64,000 nucleotides of DNA from Amphibalanus amphitrite (Eukaryota > Arthropoda > Thecostraca > Balanomorpha > Balanidae): positions 109,501-173,500 of the forward strand of contig NW_024882885.1 of the NCBI RefSeq assembly GCF_019059575.1, given 5' to 3'. The notes under the pieces were generated by a model, which made no database searches, was not told the DNA's origin, and saw nothing but the letters and a program-made list of their open reading frames with translations. Below, one piece after another: positions 10,947-21,700 of the stretch. The translations under genes and the position numbers were made by a program. Within the stretch, counting starts at the first letter, position 1. Each line of letters starts with the position of its first letter.

Positions 10947-10957
10947 TGTGTGTGTGT
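10864..10957. repeat. (GTGC)n microsatellite passing into (GT)n
   Basis: About 20 tandem tetranucleotide units with one TAAG interruption near 10911, ending in a short GT run. Length is probably polymorphic. Confidence 0.95.
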
Positions 10958-12367
10958 CTTTCATTTATACCACTTAACCTTATCTAGATGCTATATCAGT
11001 GCTGTTTCCTGTCCGCTTGTGCAATGTTATCCCCTCCCCTACACCGATTGCTGATGGGTTTCGTTCCCTGTGCGTTACAGCTCGCTTTCCACGTCGGTGG
11101 CAGGGTTTACCTAGCGGACCGGTGGAGTGGCGGTGGTACGTGTAGCTCACCTGGGGCGGCGGTGGCAGCATTCGCTGTATCCGATCATCTCCCAGTCCAG
11201 AGGCCCCGTGCACGGCACCGGCCGGCGGCATGGACCTGGTGCAATTAGCCTAGCTCGGCCAGTCGGCCCAGCTTGTTCTCTCTCGGGCCGCGGGCCGACG
11301 TCGAGGAGCTCAGGCGGGCCAGTCACATGCTGCAGCTACAGAACCGAGATGGTGGACCTCGTCGCAACGCTGCGCGGGCCGCTGGACCACTCAGAGGATG
11401 AACAGGGGGAACCCACCAGTCATCTGCAAAACTACGGATAGCCAGTCGGCCCTGTGCTCAAAACCGGCGACACAGCTCGAAGTTGCAGTGTGGAAGTCCC
11501 TGCTTGCGCGGGGAGAAAGATGACCGGATTCAAATCGGCGGCCCCGGTGCGGGCTGTAGGGTAATAAGCGTGCCCCAAGGAGGCGGCACAGTTACCGTGG
11601 TTAAACCGTGGTTAACAGTTACAGTTACCAGTTACAGTTAATCGTGGATTGTCACCCAAAGGTTAATGGAGGCATGGTGGCGTGACGGCGGACGGTCGGC
11701 GCGGCACCTTCTGTCACGGGATTGACAGTGCTGCATGGAGTGAACACTTCGGTGGAAATAGAGTGCGGGTCGGGGTGATGAAGTTCATCATTGAAATAGT
11801 TGTGAGGATCATCAGATGACAGACAAGAGCGGCAAGCGGGGAGGAATTATACCGGTGCTAGGTAAAGTTCGTTATGATCAAAGTGTAACTGATAATTGTA
11901 CGATCCATTTGCTGTGCAACTGCTCATTGTGACGTTCATCCCCCTCTCCCGTGGCCGTATGTATGAGAACGATAGTTCCGGCGATTTTTGACTAGCATTC
12001 GTAACATGATGCATGACGATGTATTTGTTTGGCGGGCTTTTCTGCACATTATACATGACCTGTTGTCTACCCCTACCGGTTACCGATTCGCATGCCATGA
12101 ATTTCACGCATCAGACCTCAATTACTTTATTGTGAACATAAGTGACTACGATTTGCGGGCAACACCTCTTTACAATTACAAATGCGGGCAACACTTCTTA
12201 CAATTACAAGTATTTGTATTTTGTATGATCATTCAGATCATAATGATCATTCATATTCGTGATTGTGGTAACCTCGGTAATTTGCCGTTTGTGAAACTGT
12301 TCGGCGCGGTGTGAGCTGACATCTGCCGAGTTGAGCTCGGACCGAGCATGTTAGTTCTGCGCTGTTG
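10958..12367. other. Intergenic; GC-rich patch without a supported gene
   Basis: About 11080-11450 is GC-rich and open in several frames on both strands (up to about 100 codons). None shows a recognisable domain, so no gene is called. Short direct repeats include GTTACAGTTA words near 11618-11640 and a roughly 30-bp tandem pair at 12151-12210 (GCGGGCAACAC..CTTACAATTACAA). Confidence 0.35.
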
Positions 12368-12375
12368 GTTGCTAC

Positions 12376-12634
12376 TATTGATGTCAAATATAGAAAACCA
12401 CAGTACCGATACCAAACAAAATACCAACCAAAACCGTGAGAAATATCGAAACCGAACCAACCTAAGAACATGAGGCAAATACCAAATTTATACCAATCTA
12501 TCTGCGTCATATATTAGTATGGGTTCATAATACCAACAAAATATCAAATATAGAGGGATTGAAATACCAAATACCAAATTGGTATCGGTTTGGTATCGGT
12601 ATACCAAAATGTTGGTATCCGATTGACATCTCTA
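12376..12634. mobile_element. hAT MITE, 259 bp, with perfect 8-bp target duplication
   Basis: GTTGCTAC flanks both sides (12368-12375 and 12635-12642). The element begins TATTGATGTCAA and ends TTGACATCTCTA; the right end inverted reads TAGAGATGTCAA, which is 10 of 12 identical to the left. The interior is rich in GGTATCGG/ATACCAAA words, a composition common in hAT MITEs, and has no coding capacity. Confidence 0.85.
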
Positions 12635-12642
12635 GTTGCTAC

Positions 12643-13411
12643 TCTGTGCTCGTGGTAAATTCACATTATCATTTATACAGTTGAATGACAGATGAAGTTT
12701 CGTCTCGGCTTTGCGTGTGATTGGTGAATGTTTTTTTCCGTTTGAAATTGGTTAATGTGCGTTTTGTGCGCATATTTTTTAACCGGACTTCTTGAAGTAT
12801 TGAGATGAATACACGAAGCACGGAGGGGAGATGCAGATTTCTGGCTTCTCGTCAAACTTCCTAAGGAATGTTCGAGACGGATTTTGCGGTAAATTTTCCA
12901 TACGTAGGTCTAAAAAGTCACGTCGATGTCAGCTTAAGTCTGGGAACAAATATCTGTATTGGTTTATATAATGATAAATATTGTTATTCACCTGGGAAGG
13001 AATCATGTTTAGGACGAATATTCGAAACACCAGGTACTTTTTATTTATGGTAGCTTTCGAAATACTTTTAAATATAGCTATATAGCTTTTAAATACAAAA
13101 CACGGTGTACCGCTGGCAAATGTGTACCGTGTGCTGAAGTAGTGAAAAAGTGCAGACCTGCGGAATTATAATATGTATTTTTTGTATGCATGTTGTTTCG
13201 CCGTTTTGACGATTTGCTTATGATGTTGAAGCGCATGCGATAGGCATCTGTCTTTTTTAGGGTAACTATGGGGAAAACGCACCCCTGGGTTAAGCGCCTC
13301 CCCTAAAAAAATCGTATTTCTTATCGACGGATAGGTGTTTTATCCTGTCTTTCAGAACAGTCAGCTGCTTGTTTACGTAGGTCTCTATTTCCTAAAAAAA
13401 CGCCTCTATTT
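12643..13411. other. No gene seen; one small inverted repeat
   Basis: AT-rich sequence leading to the satellite edge. TTTTTTAGGG (13253-13262) is mirrored by CCCTAAAAAA (13301-13310) around a GGGG/CCCC-containing loop, possibly a tiny MITE. Confidence 0.4.
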
Positions 13412-14591
13412 CTAACATTGCACTAGAATCTTCAGTCTTTACTTTAACATCCCTTGTCGTGAAACATAATAATGATTAGTTACGTTATATAAAACCGACA
13501 TAAAGAAACCAAAGACAAAACCAGCAACGAAACAAGTGAACGTATTGAATATCGGTTTACAATACATACTTATTCAAACTTATAACAGACTTGCCGTACA
13601 GACGACACAAAACGCTTCAATGATCACCTCGCTGTAGAAGATACACGCAGTGCCCCTCACCAGTGCTCAGAACAAACTGAAGTCGCCGGCAGAATGGGCC
13701 AGTTTCGGCCGACCACGATAATTAGGTCCTATCAGCTGACGTATAAGAGCTGCCAGATTATCAATGTTATCAATTACAACACGGACACATGGTATGCCAA
13801 GTTCTTTAAAAACGGATGTTCAGCCCATTAGTCTTCTTAAAATCTGCACTGGATACATAATTCTAACGTCTCGATTACTTCTCGTAACGGAACATTCGGG
13901 AACTGTGCTTGCTTCCATTGAAAATCTGGCAGCTCTAATTCTCAACCGCGATCGGCAGCCGGCCGGTGAGCCGGCGCCTTCAGTCTGTTCCGAGCGAAGG
14001 TGAGGGGCGCTGCGTGTATCTTTTACAGCAAGGTGATCATTGAAGCGCTTTGTGTCGTCTATACGGCAAGTCTGTTATAAGTTTGATTAAGTATGTATTG
14101 AAAACTGATATTCAATACGTTCTGTTGTTTCGTTGCTGGCTTTGTTTATGGTTTATTTATGTCGGTTTTTTATACCGTAACTTATCATTATTCTATTTCA
14201 CGACAAGGGATGTTAAAGAAAAGACTGAAGATTCTAGACAGAATAAAAAGACAAAGGCAGCAACGACACAAGTGAAAGTATTGAATACCAGTTCACTGAA
14301 CATACTTATTCAAAATTATAGCAGCCTTGCCGTACAGACGACACACAGCGCTACAACGATCACATCGCTGTAAAGATGCACGCACCGCCCTTCACCAGTG
14401 CTTAGAACAAACTGAAGTCGCCGGCCAGTTGCAACCGACCACGATAATTAGGTCCTATCAGCTGACGTATTAGAGCTGCCAGATTATCAATGTTATCAAT
14501 TACAACACGGACACATGGTATGCCAAATTCTTTAAAAACGGCTGTTCAGCCCATCAGTCTTCCTAAAATCTGCACTGGATACATAATTACG

Positions 14592-15259
14592 GAGCGAGCG
14601 AAGCGAGCGTAGTCTTTCCTTAGATTAACGGAAATTTCTGAGTATGAGCGGCCGGCCGGCCGTGGTCACGCTTTTGCGAGGCTTATATCTCAGCAACCAC
14701 TTGACCGATTTACACGCGGTAATTTTTGTAGGGTAGCTTCATTCCTTCTACCAAGTATTGGACTATTCCTGATGCATGTGGGTGACCCCTTATGCACGTG
14801 CCACGTGCAAAACGAAGAGGTGTCCGTTTTGTAATTGTTGCAATATCTCGGTAACTACTTGGCCGATTGCGCTGAAAGTTGGCATGTAGGTAGGCATCCA
14901 CTAGGCGCTGCATATCCATGTGCCAGAGTTGGGGCGCTGCTGCACGTGCGCACGTGCATGGGTCGTTTCCAGATCTCGAGAACGGCTCGACCGATTGCGC
15001 TCAAATTTGGTACACAGTTAGGGACCGGTTAGTAGGGTGCCGTGCACAAGTCAGTTGGGACCCATTTTGCACGTGCGCACGTGCAGGGTGCCGCTTCCAG
15101 ATCTCGAGAACGGCTGGGCCGATTGTGCCCAAATTTGGCACATCGCTAGAGACCGGTTAGTAGGGTGCCGTGCACAAGTCAGTTGGAGGTACTCCCTCGC
15201 AATTTCGCACGTGCAAGGCCCACCTTCTCGCTCGCTCCGTTAGTCGCCCCAAAAGGCGT
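14592..15259. mobile_element. Insertion in a satellite unit with GAGCGAGCGA-type ends and internal tandem repeats
   Basis: The core that should run CATAATTCTAGCG is split after CATAATT. The insert begins ACGGAGCGAGCGAAGCGAGCG, and TCGCTCGCTCCGT, the inverse of its first bases, occurs about 25 bp before its right limit. The flanks ATACATAATT and ATACTGGTT look like a decayed 9-10-bp duplication, so boundaries are approximate. Inside are four tandem units of about 115-135 bp starting with an ATCTCG.GAACGGCT..ACCGATTGCGC motif, the last three containing GCACGTGCGCACGTGC or similar. No transposase is present and the superfamily is not assigned. Confidence 0.65.
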
Positions 15260-15494
15260 TATACTGGTTCTAGTGTCTCGATTACTTCTCGTAACAGAAC
15301 ATTCGGGAACTGTGCTTGCTTCCATTGGAAATCTGGCAGCTCTAATTCTCAACCGCGATCGGCAGTCGGCCGGTGAGCCGGCGCTCTCAGTCTGTTCCGA
15401 GCGCTGGTGAAGGGCGCTGAGTGTATCTTCTACAGCGAGGTGATCATTGAAGCGCTTTGTGTCGTCTATACGGCAAGTCTGTAATAAGTTTGAA

Positions 15495-15722
15495 TAAGTA
15501 TGCATTGTAAACTGATATTCGATACGTTCTAATGTCTCGTTGCTGGCTTTGTCTTTGGTTTATTTATGTCGGTTTTAAATAAGGTAACTTATCATTATTA
15601 TATTTCACAAGGCATGTATTGTAAACTGATATTCAATACGTTCTGTTGTCTCGTTGCTGGCTTTGTCTTTGGTTTATTTATGTCGGTTTTAAATAACGTA
15701 AGGTATCATTATTATATTTCAA
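15495..15722. repeat. 114-bp tandem duplication in a spacer
   Basis: The stretch from ATTGTAAACTGATATTC through the GTCGGTTTTAAATAA spacer to ATTTCACAAGGCATG is repeated at a period of about 114 bp with a few substitutions. It is a local duplication private to this left-edge unit. Confidence 0.75.
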
Positions 15723-17299
15723 AAGGGATGTTAAAGAAAAACTGAAGATTCTAGACAGAATAAAAAGACAAAGGCGGCAACGACACAAGTGAAAGTATTG
15801 AATACCAGTTCACTGAACATACTTATTCAAAATTTTAACAGCCCTGCCGTACAGACGACACACAGCGCTACAACGATCACATCGCTGTAAAGATGCACGC
15901 ACCGCCCTTCACCAGTGCTTAGAACAAACTGAAGTCGCCGGCCAGTTGCGGCCAACCACGATAATTAGGTCCTATCAGCTGACGTATTAGAGCTGCCAGA
16001 TTATCAATGTTATCAATTACAACACGGACACATGGTATGCCAAGTTCTTTAAAAACGGCTGTTCAGCCCATTAGTCTTCTTAAAATCTGCACTGGATACA
16101 TAATTCTAGCGTTTCGATTACTTCTCGTAACAGAACATTCGGGAACTGTGCTTGCTTCCATTGGAAATCTGGCAGCTCTAATTCTCAACCACGATCGGCA
16201 GCCGGCCGGTGAGCCGGCGCCTTCAGTCTGTTCCGAGCGCTGGTGGGGGGCGCTGCGTGTATCTTCTACAGCGAGGTGATCATTGAAGCGCTTTGTGTCG
16301 TCTGTACGGCTAGGCTGTTATAAGTTTGAATAAGTATGTTCAATGAACTGGTATTCAATACTTTCACTTGTGTCGTTGCTGCCTTTGTCTTTTTATTCTG
16401 TCTATAATCTTCAGTCTTTTCTTTAACATCCCTTGTCGTGAAATAAAATAATGATAAGTTACGTTATATAAAACCGACATAAATAAACCAAAGACAAAGC
16501 CAGCAACGAGACAACAGAAGGTATTGAATATCAGTTTACAATACATAATTATTCAAACTTATAACAGACTTGCCGTATAGACGACACAAAGCGCTTCAAT
16601 GATCACCTCGCTGTAGAAGATACACGCAGCGCCCCTCACCAGCGCTCAGAGCAGACTGAAGGCGCCGTCTCACCGTCCGGCTGCCGATCGCGGTTGAGAA
16701 TTAGAGCTGCCAGATTTTCAATGGAAGCAAGCACAGTTCTCGAATGTTCTGTTACGAGAAGTAATCGAGACGCTAGAATTATGTATCCAGTGCAGATTTT
16801 AAGAAGACTAATGGGCTGAACAGCCGTTTTTAAAGAACTTGGCATACCATGTGTCCGTGTTGTAATTGATAACATTGATAATCTGGCAGCTCTAATACGT
16901 CAGCTGATAGGACCTAATTATCGTGGTCGGCCGCAACTGGCCCATTCTGCCGGCGACTTCAGTTTGTTCTGAGCACTGGTGAGGGGCACTGCGTGTATCT
17001 TCTACAGCGAGGTGATCATTGAAGCGTTTTGTGTCGTCTGTACGGCAAGTCTGTTATAGTTCAGTTAAATAGTATTCAATACTTCACTTGTGTCCTTGCT
17101 GCCTTTGTCTTTTTATTTTGTATCCGATTTTTTGTCACGAGATTAAGCGATAATAAATCTGCCATGTTCAAGATTTTAAAAACGATTGTAACAAACATTG
17201 CACTAGAATCTTCAGTCTTTCCTTTAACATCCCTTGTCGTGAAGCATAATAATGATTAGTTACGTTATATAAAACCGACATAGAGAAACCAAAGACAAA

Positions 17300-17950
17300 A
17301 CCAGCAACGAAACAAGTGAACGTATTGAATATCGGTTTACAATACATACTTATTCAAACTTATAAGAGACTTGCCGTACAGACGACACAAAACGCTTCAA
17401 TGATCACCTCGCTGTAGAAGATACACGCAGTGCCCCTCACCAGTGCTCAGAACAAACTGAAGTCGCCGGCAGAATGGGCCAGTTTCGGCCGACCACGATA
17501 ATTAGGTCCTATCAGCTGACGTATAAGAGCTGCCAGATTATCAATGTTATCAATTACAACACGGACACATGGTATGCCAAGTTCTTTAAAAACGGCTGTT
17601 CAGCCCATTAGTCTTCTTAAAATCTGCACTGGATACATAATTCTAGCGTTTCGATTACTTCTCGAAACAGAACATTCGGGAACTGTGCTTGCTTCCATTG
17701 GAAATCTGGCAGCTCTAATTCTCAACCGCGATCGGCAGCCGGCCGGTGAGCCGGCGCCTTCAGTCTGTTCCGAGCGCTGGTGAGGGGCGCTGCGTGTATC
17801 TTCTACAGCGAGGTGATCATTGAAGCGCTTTGTGTCGTCTGTACGGCTAGGCTGTTATAAGTTTGAATAAGTATGTTCAATGAACTGGTATTCAATACTT
17901 TCACTTGTGTCGTTGCTGCCTTTGTCTTTTTATTCTGTATAGAATCTTCA
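17300..17950 (+). repeat. Representative foldback unit: arm, 163-bp core, inverted arm
   Basis: AGAGCTGCCAGATT (17526-17539) and its exact inverse AATCTGGCAGCTCT (17703-17716) bound a 163-bp core. Moving outward on both sides the same sequence is met inverted: a diverged 45-bp stretch, about 70 bp of strongly conserved arm (CTTCAGT..GTTC..AGC.CTGGTGAGGGGC.CTG, then ATCTTCTACAGCGAGG), then GTCGTCT.TACGGC and GTTATAAGTTTGAATAAGTATG, then GTTGCTGCCTTTGTCTTT. Arms total roughly 240 bp. Adjacent units are joined by an asymmetric spacer of about 60-200 bp; a long form carries an extra segment around GCACATGGCAGATTTATT. The design resembles a foldback transposon that became a satellite monomer. Confidence 0.8.
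17544..17783 (+). other. Recurrent 79-codon open frame in the satellite core (representative)
   Basis: Most cores keep an ATG-initiated frame of 79 codons spanning the core and the start of the right arm, ending in CSERW. Several copies are truncated (64 codons at 24797, 34653, 42631 and 59436) or frameshifted (23876). Spacers hold further recurrent frames: 60 codons on the minus strand (for example 16364-16546, hydrophobic then ending KRQRQQRHK), 89 codons on the minus strand (for example 19275-19544, one strongly hydrophobic segment), and 68 codons on the plus strand (for example 22298-22504). Persistence is expected from sequence homogenisation alone, so these are not called as genes. Confidence 0.3.
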
Positions 17951-18776
17951 GTCTTTTCTTTAACATCCCTTGTCGTGAAATATAATTATGATAAGTTACG
18001 TTATATTAAACCGACATAAATAAACCAAAAACAAAGGCAGCAACGAGACAACAGAACGTATTGAATATCAGTTTTCAATACATACTTATTCAAACTTATA
18101 ACAGACTCTCCGCATAGACGACACAAGGCGCTTCAATGATCACCTCGCTGTAGAAGATACACGCAGCGCCCCTCACCAGCGCTCGGAACAGACTGAAGGC
18201 GCCGGCTCACCGGCCAGCTGCCGATCGCGGTTGAGAATTAGAGCTGCCAGATTTCCAATGAAAGCAAGCACAGTTCCCGAATGTTCTGTTACGAGAAGTA
18301 ATCGAGACGCTAGAATTATGTATCCAGTGCAGATTTTAAGAAGACTAATGGGCTGAACAGCCGTTTTTAAAGAACTTGGCATACCATGTGTCCATGTTGT
18401 AATTGATAACATTGATAATCTGGCAGCTCTAATACGTCAGCTGATAGGACCTAATTATCGTGGTCGGCCGCAACTGGCCGGCGACTTCAGTTTGTTCTAA
18501 GCACTGGTGAAGGGCGGTGCGTGCATCTTTACAGCGATGTGATCGTTGTAGCGCTGTGTGTCGTCTGTACGGCTTGTCGTGAAATAAAATAATGATAAGT
18601 TACGTTATATAAAACCGACATAAATAAACCAAAGACAAAGCCAGCAACGAGACAACAGAAGGTATTGAATATCAGTTTACAATACATAATTATTCAAACT
18701 TATAACAGACTTGCCGTATAGACGACACAAAGCGCTTCAATGATCACCTCGCTGTAGAAGATACACGCAGCGCCAC

Positions 18777-21700
18777 TCACCAGCGCTCGGAACAGACTGA
18801 AGGCGCCGGCTCACCAGCCGGCTGCCGATCGCGGTTGAGAATTAGAGCTGCCAGATTACCAATGGAAGCAAGCACAGTTCCCGAATATTCTGTTACGAGA
18901 AGTAATCGAGACGCTTGAATTATGTATCCAGTGCAGATTTTAGGAAGACTGATGGGCTGAACAGCCGTTTTTAAAGAATTTGGCATACCATGTGTCCGTG
19001 TTGTAATTGATAACATTGATAATCTGGCAGCTCTAATACGTCAGCTGATAGGACCTAATTATCGTGGTCGGCCGCAACTGGCCCATTCTGCCGGCGAATT
19101 CAGTTTGTTCTGAGCACTGGTGAGGGGCACTGCATGTATCTTCTACAGCGAGGTGATCATTGAAGCGTTTTGTGTCGTCTGTACTGCAAGTCTGTTATAA
19201 GTTTGAATAAGTATGTATTGTAAACCGATATTCAACGTTCACTTGTTTCGTTGCTGGTTTTGTCTTTGATTTCTTTATGTCGGTTTTATATAACGTAACT
19301 TATCATTATTATGCTTCACGACAAGGGATGTTAAAGGAAAGACTGAAGATTCTAGTGCAATGTTTGTTACAATTTTTTCTAAAATCTTGCACATGGCAGA
19401 TTTATTATCGCTTAATCTCGTGACAAAAAATCGGATACAAAATAAAAAGACAAAGGCAGCAAGGACACAAGTGAAGTATTGAATACTAGTTAACTGAACA
19501 TACTTATTCAAATTAATAACAGACTTGCCGTACAGACGACACAAAACGCTTCAATGATCACCTCGCTGTAGAAGATACACGCAGTGCCCCTCACCAGTGC
19601 TCAGAACAAACTGAAGTCGCCGGCAGAATGGGCCAGTTGCGGCCGACCACGATAATTAGGTCCTATCAGCTGACGTATTAGAGCTGCCAGATTATCAATG
19701 TTATCAATTACAACACGGACACATGATATGCCAAGTTCTTTAAAAACGGCTGTTCAGCCCATTAGTCTTCTTAAAATCTGCACTGGATACATAATTCTAG
19801 CGTCTCGATTACTTCTCGTAACAGAACATTCGGGAACTGTGCTTGCTTCCATTGGAAATCTGGCAGCTCTAATTCTCAACCGCGATCGGCAGCCGGCCGG
19901 TGAGCCGGCGCCTTCAGTCTGTTCCGAGCGCTGATGAGGGGCGCTGCGCGTATCTTCTACAGCGAGGTGATCATTGAAGCGCTTTGTGTCGTCTATACGG
20001 CAAGTCTGTTATAAGTTTGAATATGTATGCATTGTAAACTGATATTCAATACGTTCTGTTGTCTCGTTGCTGGCTTTGTCTTTGGTTTATTTATGTCGGT
20101 TTTAAATAACGTAACTTATCATTATTATATTTCACAAGGGATGTTAAAGAAAAGACTGAAGATTCTAGACAGAATAAAAAGAAAAAGGCAGCAACGACAC
20201 AAGTGAAAGTATTGAAAACCAGTTCACTGAACATACTTATTCAAAATTATAACAGCATTGCCGTACAGACGACACACAGCGCTACTACGATCACATCGCT
20301 GTAAAGATGCACGCACCGCCCTTCACCAGTGCTTAGAACAAACTGAAGTCGCCGGCCAGTTGCAACCGACCACGATAATTAGGTCCTATCAGCTGACGTA
20401 TTAGAGCTGCCAGATTATCAATGTTATCAATTACAACACGGACACATGGTATGCCAAATTCTTTAAAAACGGCTGTTCAGCCCATTAGTCTTCCTAAAAT
20501 CTGCACTGGATACATAATTCTAGCGTCTCGATTACTTCTCGTAACAGAACATTCGGGAACTGTGCTTGCTTCCATTGGAAATCTGGCAGCTCTAATTCTC
20601 AACCACGATCGGCAGCCGGCCGGTGAGCCGGCGCCTTCAGTCTGTTCCGAGCGCTGGTGAGGGGCGCTGCGTGTATCTTCTACAGCGAGGTGATCATTGA
20701 AGCGCTTTGTGTCGTCTGTACGGCAAGACTGTTATAATTTTGAATTAGTATGTATTGTAAACTGATATTGAATACGTTCACTTGTGTCGTTGCTGCCTTT
20801 GTCTTTTTATTCTGTATAGAATCTTCAGTCTTTTCTTTAACATCCCTTGTCGTGAAATAAAATAATGATAAGTTACGTTATATAAAACCGACATAAATAA
20901 ACCAAAGACAAAGCCAGCAACGAGACAACAGAAGGTATTGAATAACAGTTTACAATACATAATTATTCAAACTTATAACAGACTTGCCGTATAGACGACA
21001 CAAAGCGCTTCAATGATCACCTCGCTGTAGAAGATACACGCAGCGCCACTCACCAGCGCTCGGAACAGACTGAAGGCGCCGGCTCACCAGCCGGCTGCCG
21101 ATCGCGGTTGAGAATTAGAGCTGCCAGATTACCAATGGAAGCAAGCACAGTTCCCGAATATTCTGTTACGAGAAGTAATCGAGATTCTTGAATTATGTAT
21201 CCAGTGCAGATTTTAGGAAGACTGATGGGCTGAACAGCCGTTTTTAAAGAATTTGGCATACCATGTGTCCGTGTTGTAATTGATAACATTGATAATATGG
21301 CAGCTCTAATACGTCAGCTGATAGGACCTAATTATCGTGGTCGGCCGCAACTGGCCCATTCTGCCGGCGACTTCAGTTTGTTCTGAGCACTGGTGAGGGG
21401 CACAGCGTGTATCTTCTACAGCGAGGTGATCATTGAAGCGTTTTATGTCGTCTGTACGGCAAGTCTGTTATAAGTTTGAATAAGTATTTTCAGTAAACTA
21501 GTATTCAATACTTCACTTGTGTCCTTGCTGCCTTTGTCTTTTTATTTTGTATCTGATTTTTTGTCACGACATTTAGCGATAATAAATCTGCCATGTGCAA
21601 GATTTTAAAAACAATTGTAACAATCATTGCACTAGAATCTTCAGTCTTTCCTTTAACATCCCTTTTCGTGAAATATAATAATGATAAGTTACGTTATATA

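Larger units (their letters stand above)
13412..18776. repeat. Left edge of the array: irregular, more diverged units
   Basis: Units here (cores at 13764, 14487, 16007, 16636, 17544, 18173) do not follow the 7,978-bp pattern and carry private substitutions and an insertion. Array edges usually escape homogenisation, so this may keep older unit variants. A variant spacer at about 14090-14220 (TTTGTTTATGG, TTCTATTTCACGAC) reappears only near 60,540-60,600. Confidence 0.7.

Noticed and set aside
11127-11441. 104-codon plus-strand frame in the GC-rich patch
   Set aside because: Overlapping frames on both strands are equally open and no domain is recognised.
12361-12642. Plant origin suggested by GGTATCGG/ATACCAAA-rich MITE
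   Set aside because: This composition also occurs in animal hAT MITEs, and the hAT-like gene type and other repeats fit an animal better.
13253-13310. MITE at the small inverted repeat
   Set aside because: The arms are only 10 bp, and no target duplication or related copy is visible.
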